Shown here piece by piece: positions 13,201 to 26,571 of a stretch of 64,000 nucleotides of DNA (the stretch's first letter is position 1; the number at the start of each line of letters is the position of its first letter). The position numbers were made by a program, and so were the translations under genes. The notes under the pieces were generated by a model, which was not told where the DNA came from, made no database searches, and saw only the letters and a list, made by a program, of their open reading frames with translations. The stretch comes from Sphagnum magellanicum (Eukaryota; Streptophyta; Sphagnopsida; Sphagnales; Sphagnaceae), in assembly GCA_021904315.1 (NCBI GenBank), contig CM038922.1, forward strand, positions 1,984,001 to 2,048,000, given 5' to 3'.

Positions 13201-16067
13201 ACTTCCTTCCCACAACTGCAACCAAAATAATTCTCCACACTTATTGCTTCAAAACCCATTTATAAATTCTTGTAGTTCAAAACATTCCAAACCTTTCAAC
13301 AAAAAGAATCAAATATTTTTTAATGCAAACTATAATTGGTCTTATCAAAACATGATTTTGAAAAACTTATGACCCCTTTTGAAGGGAAAATGAAGCTATT
13401 TTTTCTTCACAAAACATAAAGGTGTGTTTCCTTTTGGTCATTAAACACAACACCTTGCCGACCCTAACTTTGGACCTCATTTTGGATTTGATTTTTTGAT
13501 CGAATGGCCACATGTGGAGCTAACATTCTTGGCCACCTAGATAGGTTACCTTCACAAAAAGTCCATAAATGGTTGGGGACTTTGGGGGTACTTCATTTCT
13601 AAAGTCCACATTTGATTAAATATTAAGGGGTTTGGTGTAATTTTTCCAATTTTGGAAGGATTAAGTGATAATGTTTCAATATATATTGAATCCTTTTGCT
13701 ATATTTTTCATGTTTCATTTGGGGAGCTTTGCAATAATGTTTAATATAGCTAAAAAAATGAGAATTGGGATAACCATAAAAATCCATCATGTAATTTTTT
13801 TTACATTTATAATTTGTCATTATCCATGTTTATGGGCAAGGATTGAGAAACAATTGTACACCATTTTAGATGTGGTTAACATTTTTTACAAGCCCAAATA
13901 AAGGGCATGGGCTGGGTTGTTCTAATTTTGCAAAGTTGGGTTGAAAAAGGACATTGACTCCCAATGCCACAATATTGGTTGAAAGTAGCTCCTAAAAGTT
14001 AAATTTTTATTAAGAAAACTATTTACCTTGCTAGTACCTATAGTTTGTTAGGTATGTTAATGAGTTGTGGGGTGCATTCAAAGGATCAGTTTGTTTTTGG
14101 GTGATGGGCCTCTTTCATTGTCCCATGTCACAAAAAAACACTCGCATTATGGACACTCCCCAAATAAAAGATTATGTAGCCTTTTTCTTTGGCCTAATTA
14201 TATAGGTTACAATGATAAAATTTTGGGCAAAGCAAATGGGATAAAGTTTGGTGAAAAATTGAATTTCTTTGACATGAGAACTTGGGGAACACAACAAAAA
14301 CATCATTTGAACTCTTGGGAACTTGGTGGCAACAAATTAAGAACATGGTGGGTTTATAATAAACATGGTTTTGTTTTGAAAAGGATTTAAGTTACCTTCA
14401 CATGTACATCCAATTGACAACTCATGGGTTGTTTTCAAAGGACTTTCTTTATTGACAAAATATTGGATGATAAATGGTTGTTTGCAAAAGCATAAGGGTT
14501 TATTTTGCAGCAAGGTGTTTTTTTCTTAGGCATTTTAGGCTATTTTCAAGTTGTTACTTTTGCATTTGGGCAATGATTTTTATTCAATGGAACATATTTG
14601 TCCACTTTGCCATTCGTAATTCTTTTTACCATTTACAATGGTTGTGTTTTGAATTGATGAATAATAGTGATACAAAAAATGAAATTATTTAGTTTTTTTG
14701 CATATCAAATAATAAATTATGTGTGCAATGTATGTTTTATTGAATTTGTTCATGTAGGGGATGGTCACTATGTGTATGTCTTTCCCACTATTTGTGTCGA
14801 AAAAAAATTGGGGGGTTATATGAAAGAGCTTTATTTTTCTCACCTTATTATTATTTAAATCACCAATATCCACATATTTAAACCACCCTAAAATTAATTT
14901 AAAGTTTATATTTGCATTAAATTTTGGCACCATATATTTGTTTGAATTTTTTGTTTTTAGTTGAAAGCATGAATAATGCTGAAAGAAGGTGGTCCTGCAT
15001 GATTAAATAAGCATCATGCATGAAATGTTTAAATCTGGTTTTTTTTTAAAAAAAATCTTGAGCATATGTTATTTATTATTAAATACGTACTATTGATGTG
15101 TACTTGACATTATTTATATTGAATTATTTTGAAATAAACCTAGTCTTATTATAGAATAATGGAATTGTAATTTTTACCCAACAACAAAAATATGTGACCC
15201 TTTAGTTTTACTCACATATTTTTCTATCACAAAAAAAAAAACTTCCCTTATAATTTGTTGTTGCATTTTCAACACAATTCAACTAAACAATATGCAACAT
15301 AAAGTTGAACAAAACAAAACATGAACAACCTCCCTCAGGGGAATCCAAACCCCCAACACAACCCACCACAACAAACACGCAACTCCCTAACACCCAAATT
15401 TTAAGTTCAAACTCCAAAGATAGAATTTGGAAACAATTTCTTTGACATTGCCATGAATCCTACAATTAAATAAAACCTTTGATAGATTATTAAAATGAAA
15501 GCTTAAAACTCTATCAATCTATTTGATACATTCCTTATAATTCTTCCAACATTGCAAGTATACATCATTAAAAGTGGACAAGGCGAAGAAAATTTGGCTA
15601 AACATCTTGATATATATCAAGATGTGTGGTTTAAATGATTCCACAACCCGGTTTTCATAAAGATAATTGTTTTCTTATCTTCTTGAAATAAACTTTAGCA
15701 TTTGAACCATGGCAATGTTAGGCAACTTCATGTATTCATTGACCCTATCTTACAAAATAAAAGGATTATGATATTCATTTACATCTTTCACACAAGGTTT
15801 GACATCGATTTTTCATAAAAAATTCACGCTCATAATTGACTTGAAAAAGAAAGATTTGACATTAAAAATTTTTGAATTTGACATGGTGAAATCACAACCA
15901 CATGTTTAGTAATTTCTTTTGGACACATAATGTTGTTTTGATAACCTTGAAATATAAAGGGAAGAACTTTCAACAATTTCAAAACATATGCAATGTTACA
16001 TATAAAATATGTGCTCATTGTTTCATGCTCAAGAAATCAAAGTTACAACTCCATAATGAAGTAGCCC
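7248..16067. other. AT-rich spacer without recognisable genes
   Basis: No gene is supported here. 7250-7390 is a cluster of TAGGTAGGT and ACCTACCTA blocks able to fold on themselves. 7600-8350 is extremely AT-rich with many AATTAATT-type palindromes. Several long A or T runs occur, for example near 10310-10330 and 15230-15241. The small open frames scattered through this stretch, including a 107-codon one at 14067-14390, show no motif I can identify and no consistent frame beyond their own limits. Confidence 0.6.
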
Positions 16068-16221
16068 CATTACAACAAAATGTGTCCCTATACACCAAGT
16101 GATTTCATTAGATTTTAGGTGAATTCACTAGTCCTAATGAATGAAACTTAGTGAGGAGGTAGTGAATTCATTAGTGCACTAAATGGAGACTAATGAATTG
16201 CACCCAAATTTTGTACTAATG
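16068..16221 (+). mobile_element. 154-bp inverted-repeat element (MITE-like), copy 1
   Basis: A non-coding element of exactly 154 bp, beginning CATTACAACAAAATGTGTCC and ending in the imperfect complement (GGGTGC... reversed: CATTAGTACAAAATTTGGG). The interior repeats short palindromic blocks built on TAGTGAATTCACTA. A second copy of identical length lies at 43093-43246 in the opposite orientation and aligns end to end. Two copies of equal length with inverted ends support a miniature inverted-repeat transposable element. No convincing target duplication is seen at this copy. The superfamily is not settled; the CACTACAACAAAA ends of the other copy recall CACTA-like termini. Confidence 0.7.
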
Positions 16222-16376
16222 TCCTTTCCCTTCAACTTTAATGTCAACCTTGCATTTAATTCTAAAAACCATCATTCCCACAAATAAATTTTGCCTTGGA
16301 AATTGAATTTTTCATTTTTAATGTCCTAGATTCTAAATAATACATCATTTGACAATGGATGTGTTCAATTCATAAG

Positions 16377-17175
16377 TGTCGCAACCTTAACATTGGGTTC
16401 ACGGTTAAGTGTGGAGTGCAAAGGCCCATGAGGTCAAAAGAATGTGTCTGGGTGTGAAACACACTTTTGCAAATGGGGGAGAGTGCAAGGGATGGAGCCC
16501 AATGACTCCTAAGTGTATTCCCACTTTGGAAGTTGCACTTGTGCAAAAGTCCCGAACGTTTAAAGTCTTGATTGGAAAGGGAAAAAAACATCAAATTGGG
16601 CCCCTATGATATCATTGGAAATGTCTTGAAATGTAAATGCCTAAAATGCCCTCACATTGTTCATTTAAACTTAATATGCATGAATTATGATCAAAAGAAA
16701 GGTCGAAAGTCAAATTATTGAAAATTAGACTCTCAACCATAAATCCCTTTAAAATAGGAAGCAAATGATCTCCAATTGGGGCGTGCAATACACCATTGGA
16801 AAGATTTTTTTAAGGGCTATAAAATAGTTCCCTTGCATGTTCCAAATAGGTTTATTTGAGGAAGATATGACGTCTAAAGTTTTGGGACAACAAGAGTCCT
16901 AATTTTGGGACTCTCATTTGAAAGTCTCGAAGAAAGGTGCCATTTAGATGTAGCCCGTATGGACAATCATAAACTATAGTATAGGGAGGTAAGTGATGCC
17001 TCCTCCCAAAGGTTGTGAGTCGTGTAAAACTTGTGCTTGAGGTTGTCCCTACTAAGTCTATCACATCACTTGTGTTCAACTTCCACTAACCGCCTTTTTT
17101 GTTGGTTGTGCGAGTTGATTTCATCTTGAACTCTTGCTTATGAGTTCGTCCTAATCCCATCCCGAAACTCCAACA
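16377..17175 (+). repeat. LTR-like repeat, 799 bp, diverged solo copy
   Basis: Begins TGTCGCAACCTTA and ends ACTCCAACA, with the TG...CA ends of an LTR. It follows the same order of landmarks as the 799-bp unit at 56935-57733: the TGTCGCAACC start, a conserved 'ccattggaaag' block, a 'gggactctca' block, a GGAGG-rich block before 'gtgagtcgtg', and the CCAACA end. It is much more diverged than the copies at 55-58 kb, so it is an older member. No coding sequence or partner LTR is seen nearby, so it reads as a solo LTR fossil. Confidence 0.6.
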
Positions 17176-20100
17176 TGCCTTCATTTAAATTGAAATAAGG
17201 GAAACTTGGTGTCTAGGGCCCAAAAATATCCATTAAAGAAAACCTTAAAGTTGAATTAATTTAAAATATGGGTCATCACTGGAATTGAACCAAACTATGG
17301 AGTTTGATTAAAAACGTCAAAATGTGAAATGACTAAAAATGGACAAACACTTTCAACTTTTCAAAAAATTACACAAAATTTTAAATATAAAACCACATGA
17401 AGGAAAAAATTCAAAAGGGTGACCATTTAACCTGAAAAGATAAAAAGATAAAAAAACCATGAAGGTAAATAGAAAAAAAAAATGTATTTGGAATTTTGAA
17501 ATTTTTGGTGAAATTTGGAGTTTGGGTGAAATGGGGCAAATTTTTATTTAAATTCAAGTCATTTGCAATTTTCTACTAACAATTGAATGTTGAACATTGA
17601 ATGATTGTGTTGAATGTTAAAAATTATAATTTAATGTTAGGTAGGTGGGCACTACACATTGTAAATAAACTTCACATTAAACCCAACTCATGATTCATGA
17701 GATGAGATGCACATTGGACAATGCAATGTCAAGCTCCACTTTCTCACCACTTTCATCCATCTTCATTGCATTAAAAAAATTCTAGATAAACCCATAACCT
17801 ACAAATGAACATTGACAATAACAATGGTCAACTTAAACACAAAGAAAAGTTCAAAACAGCAAAAACTACAATTTGTAAATGATCAATGGTTCAATGTGAT
17901 GACAATCAATCGTGCCATCATTCTTGAGTCATTTGAGATCAAGCAATGGCCATTAAACCTTGTTATTGTTCAAATTTCAATTTTAACTCAATTAAATTTA
18001 TGATTATGGAAGGTTTGGTAATGTAATGAGCATGGCAAGTTGTTGTCTGCATTTGAACCCTATAAGGTTGAGTAGCTAACTAGTGGTGTGGAGTGATCTA
18101 CGCCATTTGATGGTGGAGGGAGGAACCATTGATAACTAATATTTCACATGAGAAGCAAAAAAAGAATGTCTTAAACATCACATATGTTTGATACACGAAA
18201 GACAACTACCCCATTTTAGCAATTGAACAAAAAGGTCGGTGTCACATTGTAGGACAACTAGGCATCTATGAAAAGCATTTTACTATCTAGTGTACATGTT
18301 GCATTTGAAGGGGAACTTTATTATAATTTATTTTTCCAAAATTCAAAGAATATATTAAGGGCATTTTTCAAAGGTTTTTTTTGGGTGAAACATTTCTTAT
18401 AAATCATAAGAATAAATCTCTAAAATCACACAAACCAAAATGTTTCAAATTTAAACACAATAACTTGATGAGATCATGGTTGCATTGGACGACCAATGAA
18501 TTAACAATTTTATTTTCTTGTTATGTTAGGAAAGTAGCCCTATGAAAAATTTTGAGGATTTGGTTGCCTATTAGGTGTTGGGACCTCAAGTCCTTTGATG
18601 TGATTTTTTGGGGGGGATTACTTTGCATTCCTCCTTAAACACCCTGTATGGTGTCAATCCAAAATGTCAAATTCATCAAACGTTGGATGCTTCAAACTTG
18701 TGCACAAACAAATGTTCTTAATGTGTCACACCTTTCATAAGCTCTTCTTAAAGTTTAAAGTGTTAAGCCATTAACTTGATTTCAACCATGTGTGTTATCC
18801 TAATGTATATGTTAAAATTCAAAAACAATAGACATGTAAATTTTGTGAAAACAAAAAATTTCTCAATGAAACAAAGGTGATATGTCCTAGCTTCATAATA
18901 ATATCATAATAATCCTTAGTTGATGTTAAGTTGGAACTTTCACACTATGGTTGACCTTGGCATTGCGATTTTGCTTGATGAATAATAGTTCTTTCTCAAA
19001 ACAAATAAAATGTCACATTTTGACTTATTCATTGCCCATAAAAAGTTGCAACAAATTTTTTTATAGACTTATGATTTTCATATACATTTAAGGTTGGTTG
19101 CCCCTTGGGAAAAGAATTCACATTTGGCTTGCCCAAAAGGATATCCTTTTAGGCATATGATGTCATTACAAAATAGATTGGCAATGTAATTATGAATAAG
19201 TATTCTAGGACATGAACTTTAAGGCAACTTAATTTTAGGTTTGATTGGGGCTAAGCACCAAATACATGGATTGCATCATAATTAGTCGACAATTGATGAT
19301 GTTTAAATGATTAAAACACACCTTTTCTTAGAGCTATTGTTGTTCTATCCATGGGTGATAATTTTATGAGTGTTGAAATGAAATGAACATGGTCACCAAA
19401 TGAATCCACCAAGGATTTATAAACCAAGCCTAGCTTGCATAATTTTTAAAACTAATATATTTGTCATAGGCATTATAGTTGGGTTGGATATTGTGGGTAT
19501 GTAACACATAAATTGGTTACTAGGGGTAAAAATGTAAATAAATAATAATGTGGCCTAGGGTTAAAAAGAAAGGTAAATATGAAAATAAATAATTCCACTT
19601 ATGAGCCTTACTTTGAAAATCTTTGATTAAGAGGTATAAACTTGGATTCATATGAATAATTTAGTTAATTATTTGGAATTAAACATATTTGAAAAAGAAT
19701 TATGTGAATTTGATTAGATCTTGTGAAAAAAAAATTCAAATGATTAAATGACTTATTCATAGAAAGGATGTTAGTTATAAAAGGATAACATGGGGCATAA
19801 TATGCTTTTAGATATGTGGGTGATCCTAGCCCAAAAATATGTAAGCTTCATTTCTTGTATTTTTCAAGTCTTTTGTATGGTGTGTGGGACTTTAGTTGTG
19901 CAACTTACCTATGTGATAGTAAGGATTTAATTCAAAATTATCCTTCTTAGGCTTGGACCCTTTTTTAACTACATGTACACAAAACTGTCCAAACTCATTA
20001 GAATTTGTTTGAATAAGAATTTGGTCAGTGGTGCTAAAATCCCTCTACATAATTGTGGTTTAAAATTGTCTTTCTAATGCTTGTACTTTCCAAGTTCATG

Positions 20101-21651
20101 CATTCCATGGTTTTTCTTGGGTCTAAAGCTTTAAGGTGTTTAACTTTGAAATTCATGTGCAATCTTCTCCATCCTTGGTACGATGCCTTTTACTGGTCAA
20201 TTCTACAATGACTTTGCAAGAAATTGAACTCATAATCATTTATAAGGTAGTCACAAGTCTTGGCCGTCCAAATGTTAATTAATTACACATTTTTTCCACG
20301 TGACAAATAAAATATCTGAAAATTTCAACTCTAGTACAAACATTAAAATCTGCATGATGTGCATTATATATTTAAAGAAGCATACTTTCCTTGTCATGAA
20401 CATGAGAATTCCATATAATGTATGCCATATCTCATTACCATTATTTTCTCAATGTGTGATGGAAAGTGGAAACAAATAACACAATAATTTGACATTCTAA
20501 ATGATGGACTTGCTTCTTATTGCATGCATACACTGTTTTCAGATTGCATCTTGCAATAATTATTTATGGACACACTTATAAATTGATCACAAGAGGAAAT
20601 TACCTTATTTTGAGGGCAAGTTCAAAAAAAAGATTTATCAATAATTTGTTTAGATCTAAATAGTTTCCTACCCAAATACTTGTTCATGCTGGTGTTTCTT
20701 TTCCTTCAATTTTAGATGTTCCTGAAGTGACAAAATTTTGCTAAAAACCCACGTTTTAAGGGACATTCACTATCAAATTGGGTTTTTCTACTTGTCTAGT
20801 ATCTTGGCTAGGATACTTGAAATTTTATTTTAATTGTGAATCCCTTCTTGGGCCTTTAATGATTGAACCTTGTGGTTTTAAATGGAATTCCTGGATCGTG
20901 TGAGGTTAGTTAGGGTTCGTAAATGGGAAACTCTTTTCAAAGACCATGTAGAGTGGAAAGGGGTCTTTCAATCATGCAAATCTGGCTATCATCAAAGTTT
21001 TTCCTATGGAAGTTTTCAATTAGGTCGATTGTAGTTAGTGTTGTCAATGTGTTTATAAATCATGTTCAATGGAAAATTATTATCAAAAAGGGTTTGGGAA
21101 AAAGTAAATAACTAGAACTTGGATGTGAGAAATAATTTTGCAGGGTCACATACTGAGCACCGCTGAATTTGATGCTCATAGGGTTACTGAGGTGGAAACC
21201 CGTTTGAACGGCCATGTAGTGTGAAACGGCTAAGAGTCCTAGAACCATTGCTATGCGCGGTGTCCCTCCCAGCCGAGTGAATAGATTGCTGCACGCTTGC
21301 TTCTCCAGTCTCATGTAATCGCTTCCAGCTTTTCTAGATCCATGGATTGCACTTGAGCTTCGTTTTTCTTTGCATCGTCTACCACCGCTTCATTTTGCTT
21401 TAGATTAAGCGCTAGGTCTACTTGGGGTATTTCTCAAATTCCTGAAAACGAGTTCCATGGAGTTTGACGAATTTTGTAGAGTGCCGATCAGGGCGGAGCG
21501 GTAAGCTGGTGCGGGTAATGCTTCTCAGCTCCCGCCAGCACCAGAGCCAGATAGAGCTATTTGCTGTGTGCTTCAAGTGCTGTTTCGAAGCGTCTCTGGA
21601 CAATCTTTTGAGGGAGGATGTAGAGGAAAAAAAGTTTGTAGAGTAGCACTG
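17176..21651. other. AT-rich spacer and UVR8-like gene upstream region
   Basis: No gene is supported between 17176 and about 20900; open frames are short and featureless. From about 20900 the base composition becomes richer in G+C towards the gene island. 21114-21165 contains a block (GGATGTGAGAAATA... GCAGGGTCACATACTGAGCAC) that recurs near 63200 and, inverted, at 63240-63290. It is therefore a dispersed repeat in what was probably the 5' flank of the UVR8-like gene. Confidence 0.5.
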
Positions 21652-24600
21652 ATGGAGAGGCCAAGCCGAGAGAGAATGACGGATGCTACAATTGCTGCTT
21701 CGAGTAGTATAAGAGGAGGAGATGCTGCAGCTCGGCGCGTCCTATTTATCTCTGCAGGCGCCAGTCACACCGTTGCATTACTCTGTAAGTCTTTCAGACT
21801 GCTATTGGGGTCTCTTACACTTAGTCTCAGAACTAAGTCCGTAGCAGCTCCTGAAGGCCAATACGTACTAATGCATGACGTCAGGAATGAAGACTTTGGT
21901 CTGGTGATTGATGCATCATGCTGTTGGCGTTGGAAGTTAGGTTAAGATCTTGTGCAGCTTGGACCTACACTTCCTAGTATTCCACACCTAATTTTATCTG
22001 ATGACCGTGATTTTTTGCGACTTGCACCGGAAGATTTGGTGTGCTCATGGGGCCCAGGGGGAAGATGGACAACTTGGCCATAGAGATGCTGATGACCATC
22101 ATCTTCCAACAATTGTCAGTGCCCACAACACCATGAAATCTCATCCATTACATCTGGTGCTGATCATACCACTGCTTACTGGCACTCCAAGAAAAATGTT
22201 TACAGTTGGGGCTGGTAATCATCATCATCATGCTCCTTTGTCTCAATTAGGTTTCCATCTTGCAAATTGGTTTATAGCATTCTCTTTTGGCTTCTTGTTG
22301 TTGTCATGGCTAAATTTTCTCCTCCTCAGCTCAGAATCCATGCTTGAAGGTGTGAATGTCATTTGGATGTCTTGCTAGGATCAGGGTTTCAAAATAGTTG
22401 TGGCATCCCTTTACTGCTCTTTTATCTTGTTGCTCATTGTTCTTTATCATGATCAGGGGTGACTTTGGAAGATTGGGACATGGTTATTCAACGGATCTGT
22501 TCATGCCACAGTCAATAAGCATGCTTAATGGGCTTGAGATTAAGCAAATTGCCTGCAGTGATAGTCATTGCCTTGCTATAACAGGTGATGGTGATGTGTT
22601 TAGGTACCCTCCCTTCCCTACTCCTGTGGTTAATGTGCAAATAAGTGAGAACGTATCGTTTTCTAGTTTCTTGAGGTGACAACCTAGTAAAGATACCATA
22701 ATCTTGTGGAAAAAACTGCACCCGTTTGTTTATTTGTTACATTTTCATTTCATATGATTGCAGAATAGGCTACAGAGTTTTCCTCACTTCAATTATAGTG
22801 TACTATGAGTGATCTATCTCCTCTGACTATATGCAATTTGATGGGTTGGATTGTGAAGCTGGGGTCGCAATCAGAATGGGCAACTGGGACTTGGTTGTAC
22901 TGATGCCTGCAACATGCCTCAGAAAGTCCTTGCATTTCAAGGCATTGCGGTGACAATGTTGCCAGTGGGAGCTGAGCACACAGTAGCTGTAACAGAAAGT
23001 GGAAGCCTGGGTTGCTTACCCTACCTTGCTTACACAATAAATGGATGATATGAAATTACGTCAATTGGCAATAGATTTCTGCAATTCACAGCAGCAATGT
23101 TGCAAACTACATGTCTAATAACTGGATATCCAAACACCATAATCTATAGGTCATCGGGAATCAGATTGCTCTGATTTCTCCCTCTCTTTGAGCCCACCGG
23201 TCAATTGGTGACAGGTCCTGGCAAAGCTTTTCCCCAACCACAGCACTTTCAATTCCCACAGACAACAAAACAGATACTCACTACACATTCACAAACAGGA
23301 GAATGCACTGTTTACAAAGATCAATGACACAATAGGGCTCTAAGGCCTGAGATCCCCAATCTTCATGACCTCAATTACCACAGTTCCTCCTAAACACATA
23401 TTTTTACAAATGTTTACTCAGGGATTTGGCAAAGCCAAGAAATGCTCTGATTGTCTACAGAAATGCCTGTAATGCTCCAGATCCCACAAAATAATTTCCA
23501 ACTTCAAGTTCCCAAAACTGAAGGTACTCTTCCCCAGAATGACATAACAAGACTAACTCCACATTTCTCACAGCACCCCAAACATCACATAACTTGCTCA
23601 GCGACTTAACCTCTCAAAACCTCTGGAAGCCTTCATCACCTCCCCAATTTGACCTCTACAAGTTGCATCTAGAATCTAGACCTTCTTTCTAGGCCAAATG
23701 CACAGCAAAAGTACATTGCCCTAGAAGAAGTGAGACTCCCTGTGAATGGGCATTCTTCTCAATTTTCACGTTTGATCTCTCCAAAACAACATACAAAAAG
23801 GACATAACTAAAAGGCCTGTCAACTGGATGAATACTTAGCTCTTAAGTACCGAAAGTTGGATCCTTATCTCCCAAGCCAGCTCATCATCTTCAATTGACA
23901 TCCATCAACTCCTTCGCACAAAAACAGCAACACCGCAGAAGGTCAAGCCAAAGCAACACCATAACATTCAGTGAGCATCATCAACTAATTAAGACCCGCT
24001 GCGCTCATGACCTGCAAGAAAACAAACACAGGGCAAAAACAGCAAAAGAAACCATATGGACACCTCCCATCTTCATCAACTGCCAGAAGCCTTGTGGTAT
24101 TGGCAGTTTGATGGTACTGCTCCATCAAATAGGGTTTCATCCCTCAATTTTTCATCACAGCAAGTCATTACTGGGATGACATTTGTTTAGCTGAATTTCT
24201 GAACAATCATTGGTAAAATAAATCATTCAGTGGCCAGACTGTTGAGCTGTGTAACAGTTTCACTCCACAGTTCACAGGTAAAGCTGAAACAGTCTATCAA
24301 TGCGGTGGAAAGTTACATTTGCAGTTGCAGCATGCAGGTGGAGACACACACTGTCAATTACAGAGACAGGGAACATCTATAGCTGGGGCCGGGGCAGTAG
24401 TGGCCAATTAGGTCATGGAGACACAGTGGACTGGTAATTTCTGCTGGTTTTTTAGTGTAGACCAGTGTAGTTTGTGAGAGCTTTGTGACAGCCTTGTGTT
24501 CTCTTGCAATTGCATCAGCAAATTGTGCTTCAGTCTTTAATGACTGCACTCTTAACCTTTTGAGCAACGGATATCTTTGTAGTGGTTCTGCAGCCACATA

Positions 24601-25336
24601 CCTAAGAGAATAGATTTATTGAGTGTGGATGGGCAAGTGTGTCAACACCTGGAAGGTTCTCCATCAGCAAACCCTGCCTGTAAGTCCATACTCTACCCTT
24701 GCAATGCCCATTAGATGCATCACCTCCACCCATGTAGATCTGACATTGTTGTTAGCTGTTGAAAATTTCAAACCTCCTCACACACTCTTCATGCATTAGA
24801 GTGCATTAAATATTTACATGGTATGCATTTCAACGGTGTAGCATGCAGGTCGATATCACCAGCTGAAGGGTATGCAGTGGCACTGAATGAGACGCTGGGA
24901 TCACTAGCCTGCCAACTGCACACCTCCACCCAAGTAGATCCTAAACCTGAAATCACCTGCTCTCTGAACACCAATTACTTGGCACATTGATCTTATCATG
25001 TCACTCAAGGCATCTTTCAGCAACACATTTTGAAAACTTTGTAACTTATTTTCCTAGACAATATGCTGTAGATTTTGGGCCTCTCTGGTGAGACGCCAAC
25101 ACAGGTGACAAGTAGAAAGTATGGGTGGAACTGAATAATGAGGTCATTATTAATCCGATTATGCTGTATACTCAGATTTCCTAATGTACTGTCTCATTAC
25201 ATCTATCAGACTGAAATGAAGGACTGGATGGTTCCAGGTGCAAGCTCCTGCTAGTCCCAAGACTTCTGAGGGAAAGTCTGCTGAGGATGCAAGTGTGCCT
25301 GATACAGACATGAAGTGGCTGCTCATAGGCCTCTAG
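21652..25336 (+). pseudogene. UVR8-like (UV-B receptor, RCC1 repeats) pseudogene, unprocessed
   Basis: Homologue of plant UVR8, a seven-bladed RCC1 beta-propeller UV-B photoreceptor with a C-terminal tail that binds COP1. Visible exons: 21652-21784 (ATG, then RVLFISAGASHTVALL, ending at GTAAGT); about 22027-22214 (DLVCSWG, GQLGHRDADDH, SGADHT, VYSWGW); 22457-22603 (GDFGRLGHGYSTDLF, KQIACSDSHCLAIT); 22859 to about 23010 (SWGRNQNGQLGLG, GAEHTVAVTE); 24325-24433 (CRWRHTLSITE, SWGRGSSGQLGHGD); about 24848-24960 (SISPAEGYAV, matching WVSPAERYAV of UVR8); and a last exon ending TAG at 25336 with DASVPDTDMK, the VP-motif tail. Decay: exon 2 has lost its AG acceptor and changes frame at least twice, and the exons for the middle blades are missing from 23011-24324, which holds unrelated sequence. 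Introns remain, so it is not a retrocopy. Another RCC1-family origin is less likely because of the tail match. Confidence 0.8.
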
Positions 25337-26537
25337 AATCCATTTGGAAACCAGTGCTGACACTAATGAAAGAGCTAAGCAAGAAGAAGTGTAATTACCA
25401 TTATTACAGATCATCTGGGCAGTCCCCATTGGGAGCTGGATGGAAGTACACTGAAAAGCCTGCATAACTGCAGTGGTCTCACCACAAAGTGGAGCTTCTG
25501 CAAATCAACTTGTGTTTATCAAGCATTTCTGTTTCTGTGCAGAATGATGGCCTTGTGACAAGGAGCACAAAAGTGAGAAAACATCAGTGGCCACCTGTTT
25601 TACATCTGGTTAGTTTCTACATCAACAAACTCCATGTTGGGATTCGCTCTCCTACACTGTTAAAACTACTTGGTTGAAATCTTTTCATCATTTTATTCAC
25701 TTCAGCCTCTGACTTGTCTTTTCTCATGGCCATGATTAAACTTGAGACTTTAAAGACTTGAAAGTTGAAGCTGCAGCCAAAAATTAAAAATCTAAAGTAT
25801 AACAGCCTGTCATGACTAATATAAGCTGATTGGTGTCTTAAGCTTGATTACTACTTCATTGATGTGATGCTAGGTAGCTCCAAGTATTTGAAGTGGTTAG
25901 TCATACTGCTATTAAACTCTTGAGATTGAAAATGTGCAACCTGAAATAGTTTTGAGTAGCAATACCTCACACAGCCTGTATTCATGTCATTCAATACTAG
26001 TAGTTCCTGCAGGAACTTTAAATACTTCACTTACTGATTGTTCTCATGAGCACTACCCACCTAGACTTCGAGTTAATGAACAAATCAAAAAGCAAGTAAA
26101 ATAAAGACTTGGCCACTAGTGGAAAAATTATCATTTACACTGATCAACTGGTCAAGACATGAAAGCCAAACAGTGGAGATGCCAACTCATTGTTTGATTC
26201 TTGTATACATCAAGATTCAGCTTTTGATCTGGCAACTACTTTGTTCTCTAAATGTGTAGCATTCTCAAGAAATTGCCGGTCTGCCTAAAAGTTCCTGACA
26301 CCCAATTCAAGAGCAAGAGACACACAGCTAAGACCCCAAAATTAGTCCCAATTTAGAAATGTAGGACAAAGGTGTTCTGCTTTGTCCACCAAATTACAAC
26401 ATTGAGTAACCTGATAATTAACTCTATACCCTGACAGATCAACAATGCCGATAGAAGAGAAACAACTTCAATTCAGTGGTACAAGTATGTCATAGGCAAA
26501 AAGTTGCAAGTACGGCAATCCTCCAGAAATTCATAAC
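25337..26537. other. Spacer between convergent UVR8-like pseudogene and RPL27
   Basis: About 1.2 kb with no supported gene. It presumably contains the old 3' untranslated region of the UVR8-like gene and the downstream side of RPL27. Short open frames here show no motif. Confidence 0.5.
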
Positions 26538-26543
26538 TTTATT
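26538..26543 (-). promoter_or_regulatory. Polyadenylation signal AATAAA of RPL27
   Basis: On the minus strand AATAAA lies 28 bases downstream of the RPL27 stop codon (26572-26574), in the context GCAATAAAGTTATG. It is an exact match to the canonical signal, although close to the stop for a plant 3' end. Confidence 0.55.
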
Positions 26544-26571
26544 GCAAAAGGAGCACACACATGAAAAGATT

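Noticed and set aside
14067-14390. 107-codon open frame on plus
   Set aside because: No recognisable motif, skewed composition from AT-rich DNA, and no support from flanking sequence.
16409-16609. 66-codon plus-strand frame overlapping a 74-codon minus-strand frame
   Set aside because: Both lie inside the LTR-like repeat and are explained by it.
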